From assembly GCF_024055715.1 (NCBI RefSeq), contig NZ_JAMXMV010000001.1, positions 434,001-498,000 of the forward strand: a DNA stretch of 64,000 bases. Direction: 5' to 3'. This document shows positions 10,480 through 18,845 of this stretch, in pieces; positions within the stretch are counted from its first letter, which is position 1; every line of letters starts with the position of its first letter. The stretch comes from Actinoallomurus soli. GTDB lineage: Bacteria; Actinomycetota; Actinomycetes; Streptosporangiales; Streptosporangiaceae. The translations under genes were made by a program, and so were the position numbers. The notes below the pieces were generated by a model. That model saw only the letters and a program-made list of their open reading frames with translations, had not been told where the DNA came from and did no database searches.

Positions 10480-11502
10480 ATGCAGTACCGCACGCTCGGC
10501 CGGACCGGGATCAAGGTCAGTCCTTATGCGCTGGGCGCATTGATGTTCGCCACGTCCGTCGGCAACCCCGACCCCGACGACTCGGCCCGGATCATTCACA
10601 AGGCGCTGGACGCGGGGATCAACCTCATCGACACCGCCGACGCCTACGGCGACTCCGAAGAGATCGTCGGTAAGGCGCTCAAGGGGCGGCGGGACGATGT
10701 CGTCCTCGCGACCAAGGTGAGCCGCCCGATGGGCGGCGACCCCAACCGGCAGGGTGCCTCGCGGCGCTGGATCGTCACCGCGGTCGAGAACTCGCTGCGC
10801 CGCCTGCAGACCGACCACATCGACCTCTACCAGATCCACCGGCCGGACCCCACCACGGACATCGAGGAGACACTCTCCGCGCTCTCCGACCTGATCCACA
10901 GCGGGAAGGTCCGTGCGATCGGGACGTCCGGCATGCCGGCGTCCGACATCGTCGAAGCCCAGTGGGTCGCCGAACGGCGCGGTCTGGCACGGTTCCGCAC
11001 GGAGCAGCCGCCGTACTCGCTGCTCAGCCGCGGTATCGAACGCGAGGTGCTGCCGGTCGCCCAGCGCTACGGGGTGGGCACGCTGGTGTGGGGCCCGCTC
11101 GGGCAGGGACTGCTCACCGGGCGCGTCCGCAAGGGCGGGCGGAACGAACTCCGCCGCGCCGCCTTCGTCAAGCACGTCAGCGACGAGCGCCGTCTCGAAA
11201 CGGTCGAGCGGTTCATCGTGCTCGCCGAGGAGGCGGGCCTGCCGCTGACCCACCTGGCCATGGCGTTCGTGATCGCTCATCCCGGCGTGACCAGCGCGAT
11301 CGTCGGGCCGCGCACGATGAGCCACCTCGACGACCTTCTCGCCGGCATCGACGTGGCGCTCACCGACGACATCCTCGACCGGATCGACGAGATCGTCCCG
11401 CCGGGCACCGACGTCGGCACGCTCGACCAGAGCCACGTGCCGCCGGCCCTTGAGCAGGCCAGCCTCCGCCGCCGGCCCGCCGGCGAACGCACCGCCGCCT
11501 GA
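10480..11502 (+). CDS. Aldo/keto reductase
   Basis: NADPH-dependent oxidoreductase of the aldo/keto reductase superfamily, 340 residues. The catalytic tetrad is visible: Asp and Tyr in DTADAYGDSEE (about residues 46-55), Lys in VLATKVS (about 78), and His in LYQIHRPDP (about 116). The C-terminal cofactor motif is present in GVTSAIVGPRTMSHLDDLLA. The ATG has GGAGGAAG upstream. Its divergent partner is an MmyB-type regulator, which probably controls it. The physiological substrate cannot be deduced. Confidence 0.92.
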   Translation: MQYRTLGRTGIKVSPYALGALMFATSVGNPDPDDSARIIHKALDAGINLIDTADAYGDSEEIVGKALKGRRDDVVLATKVSRPMGGDPNRQGASRRWIVTAVENSLRRLQTDHIDLYQIHRPDPTTDIEETLSALSDLIHSGKVRAIGTSGMPASDIVEAQWVAERRGLARFRTEQPPYSLLSRGIEREVLPVAQRYGVGTLVWGPLGQGLLTGRVRKGGRNELRRAAFVKHVSDERRLETVERFIVLAEEAGLPLTHLAMAFVIAHPGVTSAIVGPRTMSHLDDLLAGIDVALTDDILDRIDEIVPPGTDVGTLDQSHVPPALEQASLRRRPAGERTAA

Positions 11503-11578
11503 CGCCCCCGCCGACGACGGGTCCGGGTGCCGCTTCGCCGTGCCGGGCGGCGGCCCGGATCGCCGCAGACAGCCGTTC

Positions 11579-11624
11579 AGTGCCGAGGATGTTCGTCGAT
11601 CCAACGACGAACATCCTCGGCGCT
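11579..11624. terminator. Perfect 17-bp inverted repeat between convergent genes
   Basis: GCCGAGGATGTTCGTCG at 11582-11598 is followed by six bases and its exact reverse complement at 11605-11621; with one wobble pair the stem extends to 20 pairs (11579-11624). It lies between the end of the aldo/keto reductase gene (+) and the end of nuoB (-), the place expected for a bidirectional terminator, but there is no T-run on either side. Confidence 0.65.
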
Positions 11625-11652
11625 CACGACGTTGATCGCGGTCGCGGAGGCC

Positions 11653-12207
11653 TCAGCGGGCGGTCGAGCAGGCGTCGGCCAGGGGGAGTCCCGTGAGGCG
11701 GGCCTGTTCCTCGGCCACGATCTCCGCGCGCCGGTGCGCGCCCAGCCTCGTGTTGCCGATCTTGTCGTGCAGCTTGGCGATGGCGTCGAGCAGCATCTCC
11801 GGGCGCGGCGGGCAGCCGGGCAGGTAGATGTCGACCGGCACGATGTGGTCGACGCCCTGGACGACGGCGTAGTTGTTGAACATGCCGCCCGACGAGGCGC
11901 ACACGCCCATGGCGATGACCCACTTCGGCGCGGCCATCTGGTCGTACAGCCGCCGCAGCACCGGGGCCATCTTCTGGCTCACGCGCCCGGCCACGACCAT
12001 GAGGTCCGCCTGCCGGGGCGACCCCGACGGGCGCTCCATGCCGAACCGCGAGAAGTCATGACGCGGGTCGCCGACGGCCATCAACTCCATGCCGCAGCAC
12101 GCGAGCCCGAACGTCATCGGCCACATCGACGACCTGCGCGCCAGGCCGGCCACCGCCTCGACGGTCGTGAGCAGGAAACCGCCGGGTATTTGCTCTTCGA
12201 GTCCCAT
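11653..12207 (-). CDS. nuoB: Orphan NADH-quinone oxidoreductase subunit B
   Basis: NuoB-like protein of 184 residues, the complex I subunit that carries iron-sulphur cluster N2 next to the quinone site. All four ligand cysteines are present: the adjacent pair in [11 protein letters not shown], one in GVCASSGG and one in LPGCPPRPE. The ATG at 12207 gives the usual [13 protein letters not shown] start; an ATG two codons upstream is also possible. No other nuo gene is nearby, so this is a stray copy outside the nuo operon. It is divergent from a LysR-type gene. Confidence 0.9.
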   Translation of the reverse strand: MGLEEQIPGGFLLTTVEAVAGLARRSSMWPMTFGLACCGMELMAVGDPRHDFSRFGMERPSGSPRQADLMVVAGRVSQKMAPVLRRLYDQMAAPKWVIAMGVCASSGGMFNNYAVVQGVDHIVPVDIYLPGCPPRPEMLLDAIAKLHDKIGNTRLGAHRRAEIVAEEQARLTGLPLADACSTAR

Positions 12208-12291
12208 AGCCATTCCAGGCTGACCGCGCGGGGAAGGCCGATCAATGACGGATCGCGCCACGATCGTTAAGTCAGGCGTCACAATGAGCGC

Positions 12292-13191
12292 ATGGAGATG
12301 CGGGAGATCGAGGCGTTCCTGGAGGTCGCCCGCGAGCTGCACTTCGGCCGTGCGGCGGCGCGGCTGGGCGTGTCCACGCCGCGCGTGAGCCAAGCGGTGC
12401 GCGCGCTGGAGCGCCGGGTCGGCGCTCCGCTGTTCGAGCGCACGAGCAGGCACGTCCGGCTCACACCGCTGGGCGAACGCCTGCACGCCGAGTTGCGGCC
12501 GGCGTACGACCGGATGGAACGGGCGCTGGAGGAGGCGCGGCGCGGCGCGAGCGCCGAGGTGCTCCGCGTCGGCGTCGCGACCAGCCTGCCCGCCACGGCG
12601 GTCGACGGGCCGATCCGGGCGTTCGAACGGGCCCATCCGCACTGCGCCGTGGTGCGCTCCGCGCTGCCCAACACCGACCCGACCCGCTGGGGCGACGACT
12701 GGCCGGTGGACGTCTTCGTCGGCTGGCTGCCCGCCGATTCCGCGCCGATCCGGGCGATGGGGTTCGCCGTCGGCCCGGCGTGGCTGCGCGAGGAGCGGGC
12801 GGTGCTGGTGGCGGCCGGGCACCCGCTGGCCCGGCGCGCCGTCGTCGACGCCGAGGAGCTGGCCGGCCACGACATCCTGTATCCCCGCGGCATGCCGGAG
12901 CAGCTCGCCGACCTGTGGATACCGCCGGCCACCCCCGCGGGCGTCCCGCTCCGCCGGGTGCGCCGGCACACGTCGGCGTCCTTGGAGGAGGCGATCGTCA
13001 TGGTCGCGGAGGGAGACGTGGTCCACCTGACGGTCGCCTCGTTGCGCCCGGACAACCCCCGCGTCCTCACCGTGCCGGTGGCCGGCCTGCCGCCGGTCGT
13101 CTGCGCCCCGGTCTGGCCCGCCGGCGCGGACAACGGGTTGATCCGGGACTTCGCCCGGGTCACCGGGACGAGCGGAGCCCGAGCGAGATGA
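12292..13191 (+). CDS. LysR-family transcription regulator
   Basis: LysR-type regulator of 299 residues: an N-terminal winged helix-turn-helix (residues 1-65, [19 protein letters not shown]) and a periplasmic-binding-like effector domain from about residue 90. A CACAAT box ends six bases before the ATG, so the transcript may be leaderless. The gap to the divergent nuoB is 84 bases and contains spaced TGACG/CGTCA half sites, suggesting autoregulation or control of nuoB. Effector unknown. Confidence 0.88.
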   Translation: MEMREIEAFLEVARELHFGRAAARLGVSTPRVSQAVRALERRVGAPLFERTSRHVRLTPLGERLHAELRPAYDRMERALEEARRGASAEVLRVGVATSLPATAVDGPIRAFERAHPHCAVVRSALPNTDPTRWGDDWPVDVFVGWLPADSAPIRAMGFAVGPAWLREERAVLVAAGHPLARRAVVDAEELAGHDILYPRGMPEQLADLWIPPATPAGVPLRRVRRHTSASLEEAIVMVAEGDVVHLTVASLRPDNPRVLTVPVAGLPPVVCAPVWPAGADNGLIRDFARVTGTSGARAR

Positions 13192-13216
13192 CCGCCCCGC
13201 TCGGGCCGCTTCGCTC

Positions 13217-13843
13217 TTACGAGAGGGAGGGCAGGGCCGAGCGCGGGTCGATCCCGGTGATGTGCAGGCCGATGACGTACGCCGCGGTGGCCTCCAGGAC
13301 GCCGGCCCGGTCGAGGCCGCCGGCGACGGCCGGGACGCAGCCCAGGTCGTCGATCAGCGTCCGTACCGTCGCCAGGGCGCCGGAGTCGTCGCCGCAGACG
13401 GGCACGGTCAGCGGGCGGCCGTCGACCTGTGGCGGCGTCATCCGCCACATCGCGTCGGGGCACAGGTTGAACGCCTTCACCACGTGGGCGCCGGTCGCGT
13501 CGGCGACTCGCCGGGCGACGGACGGGCCGGTTCCGGTGGCGAGCGTGACGTCCGGATGCACGATGCCGTTCATGCAGTCGATCACCGTCCGCCCGCGCAG
13601 GACGTCCCCGACCTGCCCGAGGACGTCCGCCACGCCCTCGTACGCCACGGCGAGCAGCGTCGCCTCTCCGAACGCGGCCGCCTCGCGCAGGCCGCCCGCG
13701 CGGGCGCCCGGCCCGATGTCCGCGGCGCGCCGCACGGCCTTGTCCCGATCCCGCGCGCCGACGAGCACCTCGTGCCCCGCGCGCACCCACTGGGCGCCGA
13801 GCGCGCCGGCCATGTTCCCCGCTCCGAGGATTCCGATTCGCAT
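13217..13843 (-). CDS. F420:NADP-reductase-like dinucleotide-binding protein
   Basis: Rossmann-fold protein of 208 residues starting [15 protein letters not shown], with the GxGxxG nucleotide loop at residues 7-12 and a following ARD that favours NADP. It resembles the NADPH-dependent F420 reductase / NADP-oxidoreductase coenzyme-F420-dependent family ([20 protein letters not shown]). ATG 13843 is chosen because the fold starts there; ten upstream residues of open frame are not part of it. It is divergent from an HxlR regulator with a palindrome between the two starts, a common pairing for a redox enzyme and its sensor-repressor. Confidence 0.83.
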   Translation of the reverse strand: MRIGILGAGNMAGALGAQWVRAGHEVLVGARDRDKAVRRAADIGPGARAGGLREAAAFGEATLLAVAYEGVADVLGQVGDVLRGRTVIDCMNGIVHPDVTLATGTGPSVARRVADATGAHVVKAFNLCPDAMWRMTPPQVDGRPLTVPVCGDDSGALATVRTLIDDLGCVPAVAGGLDRAGVLEATAAYVIGLHITGIDPRSALPSLS

Positions 13844-13869
13844 GGGCGCGACGCTAGACCCTTCGAAGT

Positions 13870-13883
13870 GCACCGAACGGTGC
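13870..13883. promoter_or_regulatory. Palindromic operator candidate for HxlR
   Basis: GCACCGAACGGTGC is a 6-2-6 palindrome in the 65-base space between the divergent reductase and HxlR genes, 26 bases before the HxlR start. Its position fits a binding site for the HxlR protein acting on both genes. Confidence 0.5.
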
Positions 13884-13908
13884 CCGGCCGATGCGGTAAG
13901 GACAGGGA

Positions 13909-14298
13909 ATGGACCGGGATCTTCTCGCCGACTGCCAGACGCGGCTGGCGTTCGACCTGCTGGCGAACACCTGGAACGCCGTCGTCATCTACGCGCTGCG
14001 CCGCGGGCCCGGGCGGCCGGTCGAGCTACGCAGGGCGATCGGCGGCATCAGCGGCAAGGTCCTCACCGAGACGCTGCGCCGGCTGGAGGACGACGGGCTG
14101 GTGCTCCGGCGCGCGTACGCCGAGGCGCCGCCCCGGGTGGAGTACGAGCTGACCGCGCCCGGCCGCGGCCTGCTCGAACCGATCGAGGCGTTCGGCCGCT
14201 GGACCGAGGAGCACGCCGACGCCGTCGTGGCGGCACAGGAGCGCGCGGCCGGCCGGCGGAAGGACGATGGGCGGAACGAGATCGCACGGGCGAAGTAG
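13909..14298 (+). CDS. HxlR-family transcription regulator
   Basis: Winged-helix regulator of 129 residues with the HxlR layout: an initial conserved Cys (Cys9 in LLADCQTRLAF), DNA-binding helices in LRRAIGGISGKVLTETLRRL and a wing in EYELTAPGRGL. Family members often sense redox or electrophile stress through that cysteine. It faces the NADP-binding reductase gene across a short shared promoter region. Its TAG stop forms part of a TAGCCT box that precedes the next gene. Confidence 0.88.
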   Translation: MDRDLLADCQTRLAFDLLANTWNAVVIYALRRGPGRPVELRRAIGGISGKVLTETLRRLEDDGLVLRRAYAEAPPRVEYELTAPGRGLLEPIEAFGRWTEEHADAVVAAQERAAGRRKDDGRNEIARAK

Positions 14299-14307
14299 CC
14301 TTGAGGC

Positions 14308-15219
14308 GTGCCGCATTCCACCGCGTTTCCGGCGTCCGGCTTCGCCTCGCCGGCGGCCCTGGGCGAGGCCCTGGACGGGCACGCGTACCTCGCCGACGAG
14401 GGGCTCGCCACGGCCTGCTTCCTGAGCCTGCGCATGAGCCGCCCGCTGTTCCTGGAGGGCGAGGCCGGGGTCGGCAAGACCGAACTCGCCAAGACGCTCG
14501 CCGCCGTGCTCGACGTCCCCCTCATCCGGCTGCAGTGCTACGAGGGACTGGACGCCGCGCAGGCGCTGTACGACTGGGACTTCCCGCGCCAGCTGCTGCA
14601 CCTGCGCGCCGCCGAGGCCGCCGGCGTGACCGACGTGCAGCGGCTGGAGTCGGAGCTGTACGACCGGCGGTTCCTCGTCGCCCGGCCGCTGCTGCGGGCG
14701 CTGGAGACCTCCTCGGCGGAGCGCCCGAGCGTGCTCCTGGTCGACGAGATCGACCGCGCCGACGACGAGTTCGAGGCGTTCCTGCTGGAGGTGCTGAGCG
14801 ACTTCACCATCTCGATCCCCGAGCTGGGCACCGTACGGGCCGAGCGCCCGCCCGTGGTCATCGTCACCTCCAACCGCACGCGGGAGGTGCACGACGCCCT
14901 GAAGCGCCGCTGCCTCTACCACTGGCTGGAGCATCCGGCGTTCGACCGCGAGGTCGCGATCATCCGGCGGCGGCTGCCGGAGGCGTCCGAGCGGCTCGTC
15001 CGCCAGGTCGCCGGTGCGGCGGCGCGGCTCCGGGGCCTCGACCTGCTGAAGACGCCGGGGATCGCCGAGAGCCTCGACTGGACCGAGGCGCTGGTCGCGC
15101 TCGGCGCCCGGGAGCTCGATCCCGACACCGCGGCCGTGACGCTGGGCGCCGTGCTGAAGTACCGGGAGGACACCGAGCGCGTCGCCAAGGGCCTGGACGT
15201 GCTGCTCGACGGGTCCTGA
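14308..15219 (+). CDS. coxD: CoxD-like MoxR AAA ATPase
   Basis: AAA+ ATPase of the MoxR/CoxD group, 303 residues, with Walker A GEAGVGKTE at 51-59, Walker B LLVDEID near 145, and sensor region VVIVTSNRTREVHDALKRRC. CoxD-type ATPases help insert sulphur/metal into the Mo-Cu site of aerobic CO dehydrogenases and related molybdenum hydroxylases. It is directly followed by a vWA protein and an XdhC protein, the standard maturation trio. GTG start with no ribosome site but a TAGCCT box ending six bases upstream, suggesting a leaderless message. Confidence 0.85.
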   Translation: MPHSTAFPASGFASPAALGEALDGHAYLADEGLATACFLSLRMSRPLFLEGEAGVGKTELAKTLAAVLDVPLIRLQCYEGLDAAQALYDWDFPRQLLHLRAAEAAGVTDVQRLESELYDRRFLVARPLLRALETSSAERPSVLLVDEIDRADDEFEAFLLEVLSDFTISIPELGTVRAERPPVVIVTSNRTREVHDALKRRCLYHWLEHPAFDREVAIIRRRLPEASERLVRQVAGAAARLRGLDLLKTPGIAESLDWTEALVALGARELDPDTAAVTLGAVLKYREDTERVAKGLDVLLDGS

Positions 15220-15221
15220 CC

Positions 15222-16322
15222 ATGGACGTGCCGCGCGACCTCGTCGAGACGCTGACCGGCTTCGCCCGTACGCTGCGCGCCGCCGGAGTGAACGCCGACC
15301 CCGAGCGGTTCCAGGCGATGATCGGCGCGCTCGACCGCCTCGACGTGCGGAACCCGCGCGACGTGTACTGGGCCGGCCGGCTCACCCTGTGCGCGGACCC
15401 CGCGGACCTGCCGCGGTACGACCGCTGCTTCGCCGCGTACTTCTCCGGGGAGACCGCCTCCGTGCGCCGCGCGCCCCGGCGGCCGGCACCGGTCGCCCGG
15501 CCCGCCGCCGGGTCCGAGACGGCCGGGGCGGAGGGGAGCGGCGACCCGAGCGTAACGGCCGCGAGCGCGGCCGAGATTCTGCGCAGACGTGACGTCGCCC
15601 GGCTGAGCGCGGCCGAGCGGGACGAGGTGCGGCGGCTCGTCGCCCTGCTCGACAACGTCTCGGCGCGCCGCCGGTCCCGGCGGTTCGCCCCCGCGAGCCG
15701 TGGACGCGTCGACCCGGCCCGTACGGTCCGCTCGATCCTGCGGCGCGGCGGGGAGGTCTCCCGGCCGCACCACCGCGCGCACCGGACCCGTCCCCGCCGC
15801 GTGGTCCTCCTCATCGACGTCAGCGGGTCCATGAGCCCGTACGCCGACGTGCTGCTGCGGTTCGCGCACGCGGCCCTGCGCTGCGCCCCGCGCAGCACCG
15901 AGGTCTTCACGGTCGGCACGCGGCTGACCCGGGTCACCCGTGAGCTGCGGCACCGCGAACCCGACGCGGCGATGGCGGCGGTGTCGTCCGCGATCCCCGA
16001 CTGGAGCGGCGGTACGCGGCTGGGCGAGGAGCTGAAGGAGTTCCTCGACCGGTTCGGGCAGCGGGGGATGGTACGGGGCGCGGTCGTCGTGGTCGCCTCG
16101 GACGGCTGGGAGCGCGGCGACGCTACGCTCCTGGGTGCGCAGATGGCGCGACTGCGGCGGCTCGCCCACCGGGTCGTGTGGGCCAACCCGCACAAGGCCC
16201 GGCCCGGGTACGAACCGCTCACGGCCGGGATGGCGGCGGCCCTGCCGCACGTCGACGACTTCGTGGCCGGCCACAGCCTGGCCGCGCTCGAAGAACTGGC
16301 GGGAGTGATCGGCGATGCGTGA
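15222..16322 (+). CDS. coxE: CoxE-like von Willebrand A protein
   Basis: Protein of 366 residues of the CoxE (vWA-containing) family, partner of the CoxD ATPase in metallocentre assembly. The vWA domain occupies about residues 185-350 with an intact metal-ion adhesion motif DVSGSMS and a later ASDGWERGD. The N-terminal half is helical, with a Pro/Ala-rich linker around residue 90. The ATG lies two bases after the coxD stop, and the 3' end overlaps xdhC by eight bases, so the three genes form one operon. Confidence 0.85.
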   Translation: MDVPRDLVETLTGFARTLRAAGVNADPERFQAMIGALDRLDVRNPRDVYWAGRLTLCADPADLPRYDRCFAAYFSGETASVRRAPRRPAPVARPAAGSETAGAEGSGDPSVTAASAAEILRRRDVARLSAAERDEVRRLVALLDNVSARRRSRRFAPASRGRVDPARTVRSILRRGGEVSRPHHRAHRTRPRRVVLLIDVSGSMSPYADVLLRFAHAALRCAPRSTEVFTVGTRLTRVTRELRHREPDAAMAAVSSAIPDWSGGTRLGEELKEFLDRFGQRGMVRGAVVVVASDGWERGDATLLGAQMARLRRLAHRVVWANPHKARPGYEPLTAGMAAALPHVDDFVAGHSLAALEELAGVIGDA

Positions 16323-17412
16323 CGTCCTCGGCGAGATCGGCGCCTGGTACGCGGCGGGGGAGACGTTCGGCCTGGCCACCGTGGTCGACACGTTCCGCAG
16401 CGCACCACGGCCGCCGGGCGCCGCGATGGCGGTCTCGACCGCGGGTGAGGCCGTGGGGAGCGTGTCCGGCGGCTGCGTCGAGGGCGCGGTGTACGAGGTG
16501 GCGCGGGAGGTCATGGACACGGGACGGCCCGTGGTGCGGAGGTACGGCGTCAGCGACGACGACGCCTTCGCCGTCGGTCTCACCTGCGGCGGCATCCTCG
16601 ACGTGCTGGTCGAGCCGGTCGGCCCCGCGACCTACCCGGAGTTCGCGGACGTCGTGGCGTCCGTCGAACGCCACGAGCCGGTGGCGGTCGTCACGGTCGT
16701 CGCGGGCCCCCGGGAGATCGGCGCGCGGCGGGTCGTCTGGCCCGACCGCGTGGCGGGCTCGCTGGGGCTCGAACGCCTGGACGCCGCGGTGGACGACGAC
16801 GCCCGCGGGATGCTCGCCCAGGGCCTTACCGGCGTCCGGCGTTACGGGCCGGACGGCGAGCGCCGTGGGGACGAACTGTCCGTCTTCGTGCACTCCTTCG
16901 CGCCGCCGCCGCGGATGCTGGTGTTCGGGGCGATCGACTTCGCGGCGGCGGTCGTGCGCGTCGGCAGGTTCCTCGGCTACCACGTGACCGTCTGCGACGC
17001 CCGGCCGGTCTTCGCGACCGCCAAGCGCTTCCCCGACGCGGACGAGGTGGTCGTGAAGTGGCCGCACCGGTTCCTCGCCGAGACGGAGGTGGACGAGCGC
17101 ACGGCGATCTGCGTGCTCACCCACGACCCGAAGTTCGACGTTCCGCTGCTGGAGGTGGCGCTGCGCACCCCGGCGGGCTACGTCGGCGCGATGGGCTCCC
17201 GGCGCACCCACGACGAGCGGCTGAAACGGCTCCGCGAGGCCGGGGTGACCGAGGACGAGATCGCCCGGCTGCGCTCGCCCATCGGCCTGGACATCGGCGC
17301 CCGTACCCCGGAGGAGACCGCGATCTCGGTCGCGGCCGAGCTCATCGAGCTCCGCTGGGGCGGCACCGGACGCCCCCTCAGCGAGACGGAGGGCCGGATC
17401 CACGGGGAGTGA
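16315..17412 (+). CDS. xdhC: XdhC/CoxF family Mo-cofactor insertion protein
   Basis: XdhC-type chaperone of 365 residues that binds molybdenum cofactor, promotes its sulphuration and delivers it to xanthine-dehydrogenase-like enzymes. The N-terminal XdhC/CoxI domain has the SGGCVEGAVYEVA motif (about residues 58-70) and a second Cys in LTCGGILDV. The C-terminal half is the Rossmann XdhC_C domain (MLVFGAIDFAAAVVRVGRFL, then GAMGSRRTHDERL). The usual GAG/GAI loop here reads GAIDFA. It overlaps coxE, confirming co-translation. No hydroxylase subunits are in the window. Confidence 0.87.
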   Translation: MRDVLGEIGAWYAAGETFGLATVVDTFRSAPRPPGAAMAVSTAGEAVGSVSGGCVEGAVYEVAREVMDTGRPVVRRYGVSDDDAFAVGLTCGGILDVLVEPVGPATYPEFADVVASVERHEPVAVVTVVAGPREIGARRVVWPDRVAGSLGLERLDAAVDDDARGMLAQGLTGVRRYGPDGERRGDELSVFVHSFAPPPRMLVFGAIDFAAAVVRVGRFLGYHVTVCDARPVFATAKRFPDADEVVVKWPHRFLAETEVDERTAICVLTHDPKFDVPLLEVALRTPAGYVGAMGSRRTHDERLKRLREAGVTEDEIARLRSPIGLDIGARTPEETAISVAAELIELRWGGTGRPLSETEGRIHGE

Positions 17413-17539
17413 CCTCCGGCGAGGGAGTTCAGGGGGGTTGTCACCACCGTCCAAGAGTCGACCTGACCCTACTGCGCGAGCGCGCGCCCGGCCGCAGACT
17501 CGGAAGAGTCCGCAGAAGCCGAGAAGAAGGCCGAACATC

Positions 17540-17677
17540 ATGCAGAACGCCCGGAAGACCGTCGTACGCCGGCTCGTCGTGACGGCGCTCATCGGCGCGG
17601 CGGTGGCCGGGGGAACGGCGGCGGCACCGCACTCCGCAGCCCACGGCGTGCTCCCGCCCATCGCGGCCCACCGCTGA
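17540..17677 (+). CDS. Small predicted secreted peptide
   Basis: Open frame of 45 residues, MQNARKTVVRRLVVTALIGA and onward, with a basic N-terminus, a hydrophobic core at about residues 11-27 and an Ala-rich cleavage region (GGTAAAPHSAAHG), so it looks like a signal peptide with a very short mature part. AAGAAGG lies upstream at a good distance. Codon use fits the genome. It sits between xdhC and the MocA-like gene. Function unknown; it may not be translated. Confidence 0.45.
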   Translation: MQNARKTVVRRLVVTALIGAAVAGGTAAAPHSAAHGVLPPIAAHR

Positions 17678-17739
17678 CCGCGAGGGGGAGGTGCCGTCGC
17701 GCGGACCCCGGCGGGCCGTTCCGACCGCCACGTCGTCGC

Positions 17740-17768
17740 GTGACGTGGACCACACGGGCGGATACCCT
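17740..17768 (+). promoter_or_regulatory. Promoter of the MocA-like gene
   Basis: GTGACG at 17740-17745 and TACCCT at 17763-17768 are separated by 17 bases, and the -10 box ends six bases before the ATG. Transcription would start at or next to the start codon, giving a leaderless message; no ribosome site is present. Confidence 0.45.
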
Positions 17769-17774
17769 CCCGGG

Positions 17775-18359
17775 ATGGGGATCAGGCACGCGGGCGCACC
17801 GGCCGGGCTGCTGCTGGCCGCCGGAGAGGGGCGGCGGCTCGGCACACCGAAGGCGCTCGTCGAGATCGGCGGGGAGCGGCTCGTCGACCGTGGGGTCCGG
17901 ATGCTCCACGAGGCGGGCTGCACTCCGATCGTCGTCGTCACCGGCGCCGCCGCGATCGACGTGGCCGGCGCGGTGGTCGTCCACAACCCGGACTGGCGCA
18001 CGGGCATGGCCTCGTCGCTGCGCCTGGGGCTGTCGGCGCTGGCGGACGACTGCCCGGCCGTCGTCATCGCCCTGGTGGACCAGCCGCGGGTGACCGCGGA
18101 GGCGGTGCGCCGCCTCCGCGCGGCGTACGACGCCGGAGCGCGGGTCGCGGTCGCCACCTACGCGGGCCTGCCGCGGAACCCCGTCCTCATCGCGCACGAG
18201 CACTTCGGAGAGGCGGCGGCCGGCGCGTCCGGCGACGCCGGCGCCCGCGCCTTCCTCCGCGCCCGTCCCGACCTGGTCGTCGCCGTGCCCTGCGAGGACG
18301 TCGCCGCCGCCGACGACATCGACACCCCCGAGGACCTCAGGCGTCTCGGCCGGCCGTGA
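17775..18359 (+). CDS. mocA: MocA/MobA-like nucleotidyltransferase
   Basis: Nucleotidyltransferase of the MobA-like NTP transferase family, 194 residues from ATG 17775. The signature loop GLLLAAGEGRRLGTPKAL (residues 8-25) binds the nucleotide, and the ALVDQPRVT motif contributes the metal site. Members next to xdhC/coxDE usually act as CTP:molybdopterin cytidylyltransferases, making the cytosine dinucleotide form of the cofactor used by CO dehydrogenase and xanthine-dehydrogenase-type enzymes. Context therefore favours MocA over the GTP-using MobA. Confidence 0.82.
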   Translation: MGIRHAGAPAGLLLAAGEGRRLGTPKALVEIGGERLVDRGVRMLHEAGCTPIVVVTGAAAIDVAGAVVVHNPDWRTGMASSLRLGLSALADDCPAVVIALVDQPRVTAEAVRRLRAAYDAGARVAVATYAGLPRNPVLIAHEHFGEAAAGASGDAGARAFLRARPDLVVAVPCEDVAAADDIDTPEDLRRLGRP

Positions 18360-18415
18360 GGGCGCGCCGCGGCGGCCGGATCAAGATCTCCGACAGGCCA
18401 ACCGGGGACGGGGCT

Positions 18416-18436
18416 CGCGCGTCATACTGACGCGCG
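18416..18436. promoter_or_regulatory. Perfect 9-3-9 palindrome
   Basis: CGCGCGTCA at 18416-18424, TAC, then TGACGCGCG at 18428-18436. It lies 57 bases after the MocA-like gene and 67 bases before the next start. The three-base loop is short for a terminator and there is no T-run, so an operator for the following gene is at least as likely. Confidence 0.45.
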
Positions 18437-18502
18437 GGGACGTGTACGGTCCGACAAGATCGCCGGGTCGGTGGCTCCGGCTGGAGAGGTGAGCAGCCCG
18501 CT

Positions 18503-18826
18503 ATGACGTCTGCCTGGCCGGAGGAACCCGGCTACCACTGGGTCACGCACAATGACAGCGCCGCCTCCCACCTGCTCAAGGCCGAGAACGCCCTGGCCCG
18601 CACGCCTCCGGACACGGCGGCGGCCCAGGTCCACGCGACGCTCGCCCAGGCGGAGGCCACGCTGGTCGTCGTCCACACGCTCCGCGACATCATGGCCAAG
18701 ATGCGCGAGCAGACCATGGCGATCGCGGATCTGCGGCAGTTCATGGGCGCCGACGACCGCGTCGACGACCGGCTCGTCGACGACGGTGTGCCGCTGCCCC
18801 GGCCGGGCGCGGTGGTGGACCGGTAG
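18503..18826 (+). CDS. Small helical protein, unknown function
   Basis: Hypothetical protein of 107 residues starting MTSAWPEEPGYHWVTHNDSA. Residues 18-75 look like two or three amphipathic helices (HLLKAENALARTP, AQVHATLAQAEATLVVVHTL). No enzyme motif, signal peptide or membrane segment is visible. Similar short helical proteins with no assigned function are common in actinomycetes. It ends 20 bases from the convergent end of the DUF6986 gene. Confidence 0.65.
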   Translation: MTSAWPEEPGYHWVTHNDSAASHLLKAENALARTPPDTAAAQVHATLAQAEATLVVVHTLRDIMAKMREQTMAIADLRQFMGADDRVDDRLVDDGVPLPRPGAVVDR

Positions 18827-18845
18827 GGCGGCCCACCACCCGCGA

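Noticed and set aside
5988-13191. Antibiotic gene cluster suggested by the SARP gene
   Set aside because: No polyketide, peptide, terpene or other biosynthetic core enzyme is present in the neighbourhood or elsewhere in the window.
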